In this document: positions 52,121 to 60,580 of the stretch, piece after piece | Layout of the letters: each line of letters begins with the position of its first letter | How positions within the stretch are numbered: position 1 is the first letter of the stretch | Origin: Cellulomonas marina | GTDB taxonomy: Bacteria > Actinomycetota > Actinomycetes > Actinomycetales > Cellulomonadaceae | Length of the DNA stretch: 64,000 nt | Direction: 5' to 3' | Assembly: GCF_900111925.1 (NCBI RefSeq) | Contig: NZ_FOKA01000006.1 | Coordinates: 1-64,000, forward strand | Notes under the pieces: model-generated | The model's input: only the letters and a program-made list of their open reading frames with translations | Told to the model about the DNA's origin: nothing | Databases searched by the model: none | Position numbers and translations under genes: made by a program

Positions 52121-53227
52121 GTGGCGGAGCCGCTGCGGTTCGGGCTGGTCGGCAGCGGGTGGCGCGCGGAGTTCTTCGCGCGCGTCGCCCGGCTCTTCCC
52201 CGAGCGCTACACGCTGATCGGGGTGGTGGCGCGGTCCGCGGAGCGCGGGGCGGAGGTCGAGCGGGCCTGGGGCGTGCCGACCGTGCGCACGGTCGAGGAG
52301 CTCGTGACCGGCGCCCTGCCCGGTGCCGGTGCCCGCGCCGACCGCCCGCAGCTCGTCGTCACCGCGACGCCCTGGCCCGTGACGCCCGACGTCGTGCGGG
52401 AGGTCGTCGCCGCGGGCGTGCCCGTGCTGGCCGAGACGCCGCCCGCGCCGGACGTCGACGCGATGCGCGAGCTCTGGGCCGACGTCGGCAGCACCGACCT
52501 GGTGCAGGTCGCCGAGCACAGCGTCTTCATGCCGCAGCACGTCGCCCGGCTGGCCGCCGTGCGGGCGGGGCTGCTGGGGACGGTCACCTCCGTGCACGTG
52601 TCCTCCACGCACCAGTACCACGCGGTGGCGCTGCTGCGCCGGTTCCTGGGCGCGGGCCGGGGGCCGGCGGAGGTGCGGGCGACGACGCACGTGGCCCCGC
52701 TGCTGGACCCGGCCTCGCGCGCGGGTTGGACGGGGGCGACCGAGCCGGTTCCCGCGACGACGACCCTCGCCACGCTGGACCTCGGCGAGGGGCGGCTGGG
52801 CCTGTACGACTTCACCGACAACCAGTGGCACAACCCGCTGCGGGCCAACCGCCTGCTGGTGCGCGGCAGCCACGGCGAGCTCGTCGACGACCGGCTCACG
52901 CGGTGGCTCGACCCGCGGACGGTCGTCACGTCGTCGCTGGTGCGCCGGCAGTCCGGCGTCGAGCAGGACCTCGACGGGTACGACCTCGAGCACGTCAGCC
53001 TCGACGGCCGGGTCCTGTGGCGCGCGGAGCACGAGGGCGGCCGGCTCGCCGACGACGACCACGCGGTCGCGGGGCTGCTCGCCGCGACCGCTGCCTGGGT
53101 GCGCGGCGACGGCCCGGCGCCCTACCCCCTGGCCGAGGGCCTGCAGGACCACCTGCTCGGGCTCGCCATCGGGGAGGCGGCGTCGTCGGGCGGCGTCGTG
53201 CGCACGGTCGCGGAGGCGTGGGCCTGA
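52121..53227 (+). CDS. Gfo/Idh/MocA-family oxidoreductase
   Basis: NAD(P)-dependent sugar-type dehydrogenase of 368 residues: Rossmann start FGLVGSGWRAEFFARVAR, ACADRPQLVVTATPW-like loop, the EKP position reads AETPPAP, and the C-terminal dimer domain has SSTHQYHAVALLRRFLG. The usual catalytic Lys of EKP is absent, as in some subfamilies, so activity is uncertain. GTG 52121 follows GGGGAGG by 5 nt and is preferred to GTG 52115, which overlaps that ribosome site. Confidence 0.87.
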   Translation: MAEPLRFGLVGSGWRAEFFARVARLFPERYTLIGVVARSAERGAEVERAWGVPTVRTVEELVTGALPGAGARADRPQLVVTATPWPVTPDVVREVVAAGVPVLAETPPAPDVDAMRELWADVGSTDLVQVAEHSVFMPQHVARLAAVRAGLLGTVTSVHVSSTHQYHAVALLRRFLGAGRGPAEVRATTHVAPLLDPASRAGWTGATEPVPATTTLATLDLGEGRLGLYDFTDNQWHNPLRANRLLVRGSHGELVDDRLTRWLDPRTVVTSSLVRRQSGVEQDLDGYDLEHVSLDGRVLWRAEHEGGRLADDDHAVAGLLAATAAWVRGDGPAPYPLAEGLQDHLLGLAIGEAASSGGVVRTVAEAWA

Positions 53228-53293
53228 CGTGGCACGACCCTCGTCGGGGACGTTCCGGATGCGGCGTGACCGGGGCCGCGCGACGGTAGCCGC

Positions 53294-54280
53294 ATGACGC
53301 GTTTCGGCTACACCCTCATGACCGAGCAGTCCGGTCCCAAGGACATCGTGCGGTATGCCGTGGCGGCCGAGGAGGTCGGCTTCGACTTCGAGGTCTCCAG
53401 CGACCACTACTTCCCCTGGCTGGACTCGCAGGGGCACGCCGGCTACGCGTGGAGCATGCTCGGCGCGGTCGCGCAGGCGACGTCGCGCGTCGGCCTCATG
53501 ACCTACGTGACCTGCCCGATCCTGCGGTACCACCCCGCGGTCGTCGCCCAGAAGGCCGCGACGCTGGGGATCCTCTCCGACGGGCGCTTCACCCTCGGCC
53601 TCGGCGCGGGGGAGAACCTCAACGAGCACGTCGTCGGCGAGCGCTGGCCGGCCGTGGGCGAGCGGCACGACATGTTCGAGGAGGCCGTGCACATCATCCG
53701 CGAGCTCCTCTCGGGCGAGCGGCTGACCTTCGAGGGGACGCACTTCCGCACGGACTCCGCCCGCCTCTGGGATCTGCCCGACGAGAAGGTCGAGATCGGC
53801 CTGGCCGTCTCCGGTCCGCAGTCGGTGCACCGGTTCGCGCCGCTGGGCGACCACCTCGTCGCCACGGACCCGGAGAAGGAGCTCGTCGACATGTGGCAGG
53901 AGGCGCGCCCGGCCGGGACCGGGCCGTCGCGCGCCGTCGGCCAGATCCCCATCTGCTGGGGCCCGGACAAGGACGCCGCGCTCGCGAAGGCGCACGACCA
54001 GTTCCGCTGGTTCGCCGGCGGCTGGAGGGTGAACGCCGACCTGCCGACGACCGAGGCCTTCGAGGCGGCGAGCCAGTACGTCCGCCCCGAGGACGTCGCG
54101 GAGACGATCCCCTGCGGCCCGGACCTCGACGCGATCGTCGAGGCCGTGCAGCCCTACTGGGAGGCCGGCTTCACCGACATCGCCCTCGTGCAGGTGGGCG
54201 ACGAGGGCCAGCAGGAGTTCCTCGACACGGCCGCCGGGCCGCTGCTGGAGAAGCTCCGCGCGGCCGCGCCCAGCGCCTGA
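53294..54280 (+). CDS. F420-dependent LLM-class oxidoreductase (G6PD-like family)
   Basis: A 328-residue TIM-barrel flavin/F420 enzyme: FGYTLMTEQSGPKDIVRYAV, FDFEVSSDHYFPW, GLMTYVTCPILRYHPAVVAQ, LGLGAGENLNEHVVG, and ISVSGPQSV-type LAVSGPQSVHRFA. It belongs with the TIGR03557-like group near F420-dependent glucose-6-phosphate dehydrogenase. The substrate is not deducible. A terminator follows. Confidence 0.9.
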   Translation: MTRFGYTLMTEQSGPKDIVRYAVAAEEVGFDFEVSSDHYFPWLDSQGHAGYAWSMLGAVAQATSRVGLMTYVTCPILRYHPAVVAQKAATLGILSDGRFTLGLGAGENLNEHVVGERWPAVGERHDMFEEAVHIIRELLSGERLTFEGTHFRTDSARLWDLPDEKVEIGLAVSGPQSVHRFAPLGDHLVATDPEKELVDMWQEARPAGTGPSRAVGQIPICWGPDKDAALAKAHDQFRWFAGGWRVNADLPTTEAFEAASQYVRPEDVAETIPCGPDLDAIVEAVQPYWEAGFTDIALVQVGDEGQQEFLDTAAGPLLEKLRAAAPSA

Positions 54281-54297
54281 GGGCCCGTCGGCTCGCT

Positions 54298-54340
54298 GCA
54301 GGTCGGGGCGCACCGACGCTCGTCGGGCGCCCTGACCTGC
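54298..54340 (+). terminator. Terminator hairpin after the F420 oxidoreductase
   Basis: GCAGGTC-G-GGGCGC pairs with GCGCCC-T-GACCTGC, enclosing a second small stem CCGACG/CGTCGG. It starts 18 nt past the stop. Confidence 0.75.
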
Positions 54341-54407
54341 GGATTCGTACGCCCGAACACCGCGCTCGGGCGTGACCGGCGGCGCAGCCGCGTGCCAGGA
54401 TCGTCCC

Positions 54408-55532
54408 ATGACCTCCTTCTCCACCCCGGGCTCCGCCGTGCCCGCGCCGGCCGCCCCCACGCCGGCCCAGGTGCGGCGCTGGCGGCAGATGCTGGCCGAC
54501 GAGCGCGCCGAGGCGGCGGTCTACCGGGACCTGGCGTCACGGCGCGAGGGCGAGGAGCGGGAGATCCTGCTCGCGCTGGCGGAGGCCGAGCGGCGCCACG
54601 AGCAGCACTGGCTCGACCTGCTCGGCGACCAGGTCGGCCGGCCGCTGCGGGGCGACTGGCGCAGCCGCGTGCTCGGCGTGCTGGCGCGGCGCTTCGGGTC
54701 GGTGTTCGTGCTGGCGCTGGCGCAGCGCGCCGAGGCCCGCTCCACCTACGAGCGCGACCAGGACGCGACGCCGCGCATGGCCGCCGACGAGCGCCTCCAC
54801 GAGGAGGTCGTGCGCGGCCTGGCGATGCGGGGGCGCAACCGCATGTCCGGGACCTTCCGGGCCGCGGTCTTCGGAGCGAACGACGGGCTCGTGTCGAACC
54901 TGGCGCTCGTCCTGGGCGTGGGGGCCGGCGGGGTGTCGACGTCGGTGGTGCTGCTGACGGGCCTGGCCGGGCTGCTCGCCGGGGCGCTGTCCATGGCGGC
55001 GGGGGAGTACGTGTCCGTGCGCTCCCAGCGCGAGCTGCTCGACGCCTCGCGCCCCGGGCCGCACGCCCGCAGCGCCCTCGAGCACGTCGACGTGCAGGAG
55101 AACGAGCTCGCGCTGGTCTACCGCGCGCGCGGCATGGCGCCCGACGAGGCCGCCGAGCGGGCGCACACCGTCCTGGCGGCCCTGCAGGCCGGCAACCCGC
55201 GCCGCCCGGCGTCCGGCCTCAGCCCGTCGGACGACGAGGGCGACCACGAGACGGTCGGCACGGCCGTCGGGGCGTCGCTCGCGTCGTTCGCGTTCTTCGC
55301 CTCCGGCGCCGCGGTCCCCGTGCTGCCCTACCTGCTCGGCGCCGAGGGGCTCGTGGCCGTCGCGTGGTCGGCCGCGCTCGTCGGGCTGGCGCTGTGCGCG
55401 ACGGGGGCCGTCGTCGGGCTGCTGTCCGGGGCGCCGCCGCTGCGGCGGGCGCTGCGGCAGGTGGCGATCGGTTTCGGCGCCGCCGCCGTCACGTACGCGC
55501 TGGGGCTCGCGTTCGGCACGGGCGCGCTCTGA
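54408..55532 (+). CDS. Ferritin-like domain fused to VIT1/CCC1 iron/manganese transporter
   Basis: A 374-residue fusion. The N-terminal third is a rubrerythrin/ferritin-like helical bundle (LADERAEAAVYRDLASRREG, ILLALAEAERRHEQHW, LALAQRAEARSTYERD, ERLHEEVVRG) with the ExxH-type metal ligands. The rest is VIT1/CCC1: FGANDGLVSNLALVLGV, GLLAGALSMAAGEYVSVRSQ, QENELALVYRARG, and three more helices. Such fusions export or store Fe2+/Mn2+. ATG 54408 is preceded by CAGGATCGTCCC, fitting a short leader. Confidence 0.92.
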   Translation: MTSFSTPGSAVPAPAAPTPAQVRRWRQMLADERAEAAVYRDLASRREGEEREILLALAEAERRHEQHWLDLLGDQVGRPLRGDWRSRVLGVLARRFGSVFVLALAQRAEARSTYERDQDATPRMAADERLHEEVVRGLAMRGRNRMSGTFRAAVFGANDGLVSNLALVLGVGAGGVSTSVVLLTGLAGLLAGALSMAAGEYVSVRSQRELLDASRPGPHARSALEHVDVQENELALVYRARGMAPDEAAERAHTVLAALQAGNPRRPASGLSPSDDEGDHETVGTAVGASLASFAFFASGAAVPVLPYLLGAEGLVAVAWSAALVGLALCATGAVVGLLSGAPPLRRALRQVAIGFGAAAVTYALGLAFGTGAL

Positions 55533-55583
55533 CGCCGGCCTGACGCCGGGCTGACGGCGGGCTGACGTCGGGCTGACGCCGGG
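55529..55583. repeat. 11-bp tandem repeat after the VIT1 gene (5 copies)
   Basis: Five contiguous 11-bp units of CTGACGCCGGG. The VIT1 stop TGA is in the first copy. Because 11 is not a multiple of 3, later copies place TGA in all three frames, a dense read-through barrier. Confidence 0.9.
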
Positions 55584-55676
55584 CGGAGGCTGCCCCGCCC
55601 TCTTAGGCTCGACGCGTGCCGCCGCCCGGCGGTGCGCGGCGCGGGGGCGTGCCGCACCGACGTCAGGGAGGTCCCC

Positions 55677-56039
55677 ATGCGGGGCAAGGTCGCGTTCGTC
55701 CTCGGGGCAGGGGTGGGCTACGTGCTCGGCACCCGTGCCGGCCGCCAGCAGTTCGACCGCCTGAAGGCGCAGGCCGACAAGGTGTGGCAGAACCCGAAGG
55801 TGCAGGACTACGTCCACGGCGCCGAGGACCAGGTCGCGACCTTCGCCAAGAGCCAGGGGTCGGCGCTGAAGGACAAGGCCGTGGGCGCGGCGAAGGCGAA
55901 GCTGCAGGGCTCGTCGGGCTCGTCCTCGACGGAGCCGACGCCGGGCGTGGACCCGACGGCCGGCGCGCCCGCCACCCCGCCGCGGACCGCGAGCGGCGAG
56001 CCGGGACCGTCGGCGCCCGGGGGGACGCCGCAGGGCTGA
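55677..56039 (+). CDS. YtxH-like small protein (120 aa)
   Basis: N-terminal glycine-zipper helix GKVAFVLGAGVGYVLGTRAG followed by RQQFDRLKAQADKVWQNP and a helical middle, then a disordered Ser/Pro/Thr tail. This matches the YtxH family, poorly understood and often stress-linked. AGGGAGG lies 7 nt before the ATG. A TAGGCT box (55603-55608) may be its -10. Confidence 0.82.
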   Translation: MRGKVAFVLGAGVGYVLGTRAGRQQFDRLKAQADKVWQNPKVQDYVHGAEDQVATFAKSQGSALKDKAVGAAKAKLQGSSGSSSTEPTPGVDPTAGAPATPPRTASGEPGPSAPGGTPQG

Positions 56040-56107
56040 CCTCGGCCGCCGAGCGCGGCGGCGGCGGTCGTCCACAGGCCGCCGCACGCGTGCCGCCGCC
56101 CCTGCCC

Positions 56108-56113
56108 TAGCGT
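56108..56113 (+). promoter_or_regulatory. Candidate -10 box (TAGCGT) of the WXG-like cassette
   Basis: CCCTAGCGTCC lies 38 nt before GTG 56152, in the same form as other boxes in this window. Confidence 0.4.
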
Positions 56114-56151
56114 CCGGCTCCGCGCGGGGCGACCGTCCCCGCCGGGACGGG

Positions 56152-56493
56152 GTGGGTGCGGTGGCGACGGACACGGGCGGCGGGGGCGCGCCGGCGGGCG
56201 GCACCCTCGTCGTCGACACGGGGGCGCTGCGATCGCTCGCGGCCGCGCTCGACGCCGTGCGCGCGCTGCTGCCCGGCGGCACACCCGCGCTCGACGAGCT
56301 GCCGGCCGCGGTCGGGCACCCGGCGCTGGCGGCCGCCGCGCGCGACCACGTCGACGGGCGCCGCGCGGACCTGGTCGGGATGGACGACGAGCTGCGGTCC
56401 CTGGCCGAGGGCTGCCGGGCGGTGGCCGACGGCTTCGAGTCGGCGGACGGACGGCTGGCGGCCGGGGTGCCGGCCGTGGGCGGCGCCGCGTGA
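56152..56493 (+). CDS. WXG100-like small helical protein (cassette gene 1)
   Basis: A 113-residue protein, no signal peptide, not clearly assignable. It forms two predicted amphipathic helices (LVVDTGALRSLAAALDAVRA and MDDELRSLAEGCRAVADGFE) around a turn, the size and shape of an ESX/T7SS substrate or chaperone; no WXG is present at the turn. GTG start at 56152. The stop overlaps the next gene by 4 nt. By analogy with type VII toxin loci it could be a targeting partner (inference). Confidence 0.62.
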   Translation: MGAVATDTGGGGAPAGGTLVVDTGALRSLAAALDAVRALLPGGTPALDELPAAVGHPALAAAARDHVDGRRADLVGMDDELRSLAEGCRAVADGFESADGRLAAGVPAVGGAA

Positions 56494-57908
56494 GCCGGCC
56501 CGCCGGCGGGTTGTCGCCGCTCGCGGCCGAAGACCCCGTCCCCGGGAGACCGGACCGCGTGAGCGCTGCCGCGGCCGAGCTCGCCCTCGCGGCGGGTGCC
56601 CTGCTCGACGCCGCTTCCCGCGTGCGGGGCTCGGTGGTCGCCGGGCAGTCCCTGGCCGCCGCCGCCCTGGCCTCCCGTGCCGGCGGGACGGCCATCGACC
56701 TCGACCGGGTCGCCGACCGGGCGGCGGCCGCGTCGCGCGCGCTCGGCACCTACGCCGCCGACCTCGAGGAGGCGCAGGCTCGCGCCCGCACGGCCCTCGA
56801 GCACGCCCGCGCGGCGGAGCGGGTGCGGGACCGTGCGGCTGCCGCGGCTGACGACGTCGTCGCGCAGCAGGTCCGCGAGGTCGACCCGGTCCGCGTCGCG
56901 GCGCTGGCCGCCGACGGGGCGGCCGCGGCGGGGGCGATGGCCGCCGCGGAGGACGACCTCGCGGCGGCGCGGGCCTCGGTGGCGGCGGTAGAGGCCGCCC
57001 GCGACGCGTCCGCCCTGGCGGCCGCGCGGGTGCTCGACGCGAACGGTCCGCTGCCGTGGTCCGCCCTGGGAGGGCTGGCGGCCTCGGTGGGAGCCGTCCT
57101 GGGGGCGGTGGTCCACGCCGTGGGGACCGGCGTGGGGACCGGCGTGGCGACCGCCGCCGGGACGGCCTGGGACGGCGTGGTGGCAGCGGGTCGGTGGCTG
57201 CTGGAGCGCCTCGACACCATCGCGCCGGTGCTCTCGATCGGCGCGTTCCTGCTCGGGTGGGTGCCGGTGCTCGGGCAGGTGCTGATCGTGCTCGCGACCG
57301 TCGCGGCCGTCGTGGCTCTCGTGCGCGATCTGTGCCGGAAGCTGCAGGGCGACGACGAGACCACCTGGTGGACGGTCGCCGGCGACCTCCTCGGCGTGGT
57401 GTCGGGCGGCCTGAGCCGCGCCATCGGCGTCGGTGTGCTGGCGGCTGCCGGCGGAGGCGTGCGCTTCGGTACGGTCGTCGGCCGGGAGGCCCGTGCCTCC
57501 ATGACCTCGTTGGTGCTCTTCCGCGCCCTCCGTGCGGACCTCGGCGACGGCGTCTCGCGGGTGCGGGACGCCGCGGCGCAGGTCCGCCGGATGCCGGTCG
57601 GGGACGCGCTGGGCACGGTCGGCGCGTCCGTGCTGGGCGCCGCGCGCGCGCCGCACCAGCGCCTGCTCCGGTTGTTCGCCAACGCCGACGAGTGGCAGGC
57701 CCTCCGCGGCCTGGCGAGCACGGTCGCCGGGCGGCCCGTGCTCGGGGCGGTCCCGCTCGACGACGTCCCGCGGGAGACGGCAGCCGCGGGGACGCTCGCC
57801 TGGACCGGGATGCGGGCGTACGACGCGACGAGCCTCGTCGGGGAGGTCGGCGAGCTGCGGCGGGAGCTGATCGGTCCCGGGCGGCGCGTGGCCCGGAGCG
57901 CGTCGTGA
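56490..57908 (+). CDS. Large T7SS-like/LXG-like effector candidate (cassette gene 2)
   Basis: A 472-residue protein, not recognised. Residues 1-180 are one long Ala-rich helical/coiled-coil region (VSAAAAELALAAGALLDAAS, ARARTALEHARAAERVRDRA), as in LXG and WXG-type N-termini. Residues 230-280 hold a hydrophobic hairpin (IAPVLSIGAFLLGWVPVLGQ, then VLIVLATVAAVVALV). The C-terminal 190 residues are soluble, with no recognisable catalytic motif. Four-nt overlaps with both neighbours show a tight operon. It could be an exported effector, but no EccC/EssC ATPase is in the window. Confidence 0.62.
   Translation: MSRPAGGLSPLAAEDPVPGRPDRVSAAAAELALAAGALLDAASRVRGSVVAGQSLAAAALASRAGGTAIDLDRVADRAAAASRALGTYAADLEEAQARARTALEHARAAERVRDRAAAAADDVVAQQVREVDPVRVAALAADGAAAAGAMAAAEDDLAAARASVAAVEAARDASALAAARVLDANGPLPWSALGGLAASVGAVLGAVVHAVGTGVGTGVATAAGTAWDGVVAAGRWLLERLDTIAPVLSIGAFLLGWVPVLGQVLIVLATVAAVVALVRDLCRKLQGDDETTWWTVAGDLLGVVSGGLSRAIGVGVLAAAGGGVRFGTVVGREARASMTSLVLFRALRADLGDGVSRVRDAAAQVRRMPVGDALGTVGASVLGAARAPHQRLLRLFANADEWQALRGLASTVAGRPVLGAVPLDDVPRETAAAGTLAWTGMRAYDATSLVGEVGELRRELIGPGRRVARSAS
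57119..57154. repeat. 12-bp tandem repeat in cassette gene 2 (3 copies)
   Basis: CGTGGGGACCGG twice exactly and once with two changes, encoding VGTG repeats between the coiled coil and the hydrophobic hairpin. Confidence 0.82.
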
Positions 57909-58576
57909 CGGCGGTCGGCAGCGGGGTCGTCGTCGTGCTGCCGGACCACTGGACCTCGGTGCCCCTCCGGGACCTCGCCGGCCGGGAGCGGGCGGTGCGC
58001 GCGGTGGTCCGGCGGCGTCTCGGGGTCGCCGACGGGCGCGCGCACCTGCGGCGCGAGCTGACGCGGGACCTGACGGCGTCGGCGCGGCGGGCGGCCGACG
58101 CGGGGGCGTGGCTGCTGGCGCTGTACGCCCTGCCCGTGCCGCAGCCCACCGGGGCGTCGCGCGACGACCGCCGCGCCGACCGGTCCGGGGACCACCCCCT
58201 GGCCGTGGTCACCGCCTCGCTGACGGCGTCCGTGCTGCCGCTGCCGGGCGGTGGGCGCGGGCTCGATGCGGTGGCGGCTGCCGTGGGTGGCGCCGCCCGG
58301 ACCGCGGCGGGCGCCGGCGACCGGACGCTCGTCCGCGGGACGGGGTCCCTGGGGCCCGTGCTGCGGCGGCGGCGCGTCCTCGACCGTCCGGACGGCTCGC
58401 AGCACGTCGTGTGGGACGCGTGGCTCGACGTGCCCGCCTCGCGCGGCGGGGCGGCCGTCCACCACCTCGCCGTCGCGTCGGAGCACGTCGAGCTCCTCGA
58501 GCCGCTCACGGGGCTGGTCGACGCCGTCGTCGGCGCGGTGCACCTGCTGCACGACCGTGACCGCCCAGCAGCCTGA
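57905..58576 (+). CDS. Unknown partner or immunity candidate (cassette gene 3)
   Basis: A 223-residue soluble protein, not recognised. It opens VVVLPDHWTSVPLRDLAGRE, has a helical middle (ADAGAWLLALYALPVPQ), and ends with beta-rich sequence RVLDRPDGSQHVVWDAWLDVP. GTG 57905 overlaps the effector-like gene stop. Position and size suggest an immunity protein, escort factor or substrate-binding chaperone. Assignment is by context only. Confidence 0.6.
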   Translation: MTAVGSGVVVVLPDHWTSVPLRDLAGRERAVRAVVRRRLGVADGRAHLRRELTRDLTASARRAADAGAWLLALYALPVPQPTGASRDDRRADRSGDHPLAVVTASLTASVLPLPGGGRGLDAVAAAVGGAARTAAGAGDRTLVRGTGSLGPVLRRRRVLDRPDGSQHVVWDAWLDVPASRGGAAVHHLAVASEHVELLEPLTGLVDAVVGAVHLLHDRDRPAA

Positions 58577-58601
58577 CGCGACGACGACGGCGCCTCGCCC
58601 G

Positions 58602-60485
58602 TCAGCCGCCCAGCTCGGTCCGCAGGTGGGTCAGCCGTCGGCGCAGCGCGGCCGGCACCCGGTCCCCGAAGCCGTCGAAGAAGGCCTCGATGCGGTCGGC
58701 CTCGGCCGTCCACGCGTCGCGGTCGACGGTGAGCAGCGCGTCGAGGTCGCCGGGAGTCAGGTCGAGACCGTCGATGTCCAGGGCGCCGGGCGCCGGCAGG
58801 AGCCCGAGCGGGCTGCGGACCGCCGCGACGTCGTCCCGCCGCCCGCGCGCCCGGTCGACCTGCTCCGCGACCCAGGCCAGCACCCGGATGTTCTCGCCGA
58901 ACCCCGGCCACAGGAACCGGCCGTCGGCGTCGCGGCGGAACCAGTTGACGCCGAAGACCAGGGGCCGGCGGTCCTCGGCGATCCCTTGGCCCACCCGCAG
59001 CCAGTGCTCCCAGTGCCGCGCCATGTCGTACCCGCAGAAGGGCATCATCGCGAACGGGTCGCGCCGCACCTCGCCGAGGGTGCCCTCCGCGGCCGCGGTG
59101 CGCTCCGAGGAGATCGTCGCCCCGAGGAACACCGCGTGCTCCCAGTCCTCCGCCTGCAGGACCAGCGGCACGTCCGCGGCCCGGCGCCCGCCGAACACGA
59201 TCGCGTCGAGCGGCACGCCCGCGGGGTCGTCCCAGTCGTCCGCGATGGTGGGGCACCGGTCGGCACGGACGGTGAAGCGCGAGTTGGGGTGCGCCGCCGG
59301 GCGTCCGGCCGCGCCGTCGGCGGGGGTCCACGGGCGCCCGGTCCAGTCGGTCAGGTGCGCGGGCGGCTCGGGCGTCAGGCCCTCCCACCACACGTCGCCG
59401 TCGGGGGTGAGCGCGACGTTGGTGAAGATCGTGTCCCGGGCGACGGTCTCGACCGCCGCCGGGTTCGTCGCCGCGCCCGTGCCCGGGGCGACGCCGAAGA
59501 ACCCGGTCTCGGGGTTGATGGCCCGCAGCGTGCCGTCGGCGCCCGGACGCAGCCACGCGATGTCGTCGCCGAGCGTCTCCACGCGCCAGCCGGGCAGCGA
59601 CGGGCTCAGCATCGCCAGGTTCGTCTTGCCGCAGGCGGACGGGAACGCCGCCGCGACGTGGTAGCGCCGCCCCTCGGGCGAGATCAGCCGGACGAGGAGC
59701 ATGTGCTCGGCGAGCCAGCCCTCGTCGCGCCCGATCACGGAGGCGATGCGCAGCGCGAAGCACTTCTTGCCCAGGAGCGCGTTGCCGCCGTACCCCGAGC
59801 CGAACGACCAGATCTCCCGCTCCTCCGGGAAGTGGACGACGTACTTCAGGCGGTTGCACGGCCACGGCACGTCGGCCCGGCGCGTCCCGTCCGCGTCGAC
59901 GAGCGGCGCGCCGACGGAGTGCACCGCCGGGACGAAGGGCGCGCCGGCCTCCACGAGGGCGAGGACGTCGGACCCGACCCGCGCCATGACGCCCATGCTC
60001 ACCACGGCGTAGGGCGAGTCGGTGAGCTGCACGCCGAGGGCCGACAGGGGTCCGCCGACCGGGCCCATCGAGAACGGGACGACGTACATCGTCCGGCCGC
60101 GCATGCAGCCCGCGAAGACGGCGCGGAGCTCGCGGCGCATCTCGGCCGGGTCGCGCCAGTTGTTCGTCGGCCCCGCGTCGGCGGCGTCCGAGGGGCAGAT
60201 GAAGGTCCGGGACTCCACGCGCGCCACGTCGTCGGGGTCGGAGCGGGCCAGGTAGCTGCCCGGGCGGAGCTCCGGGTCGAGCGGCAGCAGGGTCCCCGTG
60301 GCGACCATGCCGGCGACGAGCCGCTGCCGCTCCCGCTCGGAGCCGTCGCACCACACGACCGCGTCCGGCTCCGTGAGGCGGGCGACGGCGTCGACCCAGG
60401 CGCGCACGTCGCCCGTCGCGGCGACGGCGGCCAGGTCCTCGAGGGTGGTGAGCGGTGCCGGGGCACGTCCGACGAGCATCGTCAT
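58602..60485 (-). CDS. pckG: Phosphoenolpyruvate carboxykinase (GTP)
   Basis: Interconverts oxaloacetate + GTP and PEP + CO2 + GDP, the gluconeogenic entry or anaplerotic step. A full-length 627 residues with the GTP-class motifs: [40 protein letters not shown], the P-loop [13 protein letters not shown], and [27 protein letters not shown] sits 8 nt before ATG 60485. It is divergent from ramB across 95 bp, so a shared control region is likely; poxB lies beyond. Confidence 0.97.
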   Translation of the reverse strand: MTMLVGRAPAPLTTLEDLAAVAATGDVRAWVDAVARLTEPDAVVWCDGSERERQRLVAGMVATGTLLPLDPELRPGSYLARSDPDDVARVESRTFICPSDAADAGPTNNWRDPAEMRRELRAVFAGCMRGRTMYVVPFSMGPVGGPLSALGVQLTDSPYAVVSMGVMARVGSDVLALVEAGAPFVPAVHSVGAPLVDADGTRRADVPWPCNRLKYVVHFPEEREIWSFGSGYGGNALLGKKCFALRIASVIGRDEGWLAEHMLLVRLISPEGRRYHVAAAFPSACGKTNLAMLSPSLPGWRVETLGDDIAWLRPGADGTLRAINPETGFFGVAPGTGAATNPAAVETVARDTIFTNVALTPDGDVWWEGLTPEPPAHLTDWTGRPWTPADGAAGRPAAHPNSRFTVRADRCPTIADDWDDPAGVPLDAIVFGGRRAADVPLVLQAEDWEHAVFLGATISSERTAAAEGTLGEVRRDPFAMMPFCGYDMARHWEHWLRVGQGIAEDRRPLVFGVNWFRRDADGRFLWPGFGENIRVLAWVAEQVDRARGRRDDVAAVRSPLGLLPAPGALDIDGLDLTPGDLDALLTVDRDAWTAEADRIEAFFDGFGDRVPAALRRRLTHLRTELGG

Positions 60486-60531
60486 GTCGGTGACCTCCTC
60501 CTGCGGGCCCGGACGGCCCGACGTCGGCCTC

Positions 60532-60537
60532 TATGCT
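60532..60537 (+). promoter_or_regulatory. Candidate -10 box (TATGCT) of ramB
   Basis: CTCTATGCTTCG is an AT-rich island in the pckG-ramB gap, 43 nt before ATG 60581. An earlier ATG at 60533 lies inside the box and is not likely used. Confidence 0.5.
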
Positions 60538-60580
60538 TCGTCACGCAGGACGCCGCGACGACGGGGACGAGGTGTTGAGG

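Noticed and set aside
60533-60580. ATG 60533 as start of ramB
   Set aside because: It lies in the TATGCT -10 box; ATG 60581 is better.
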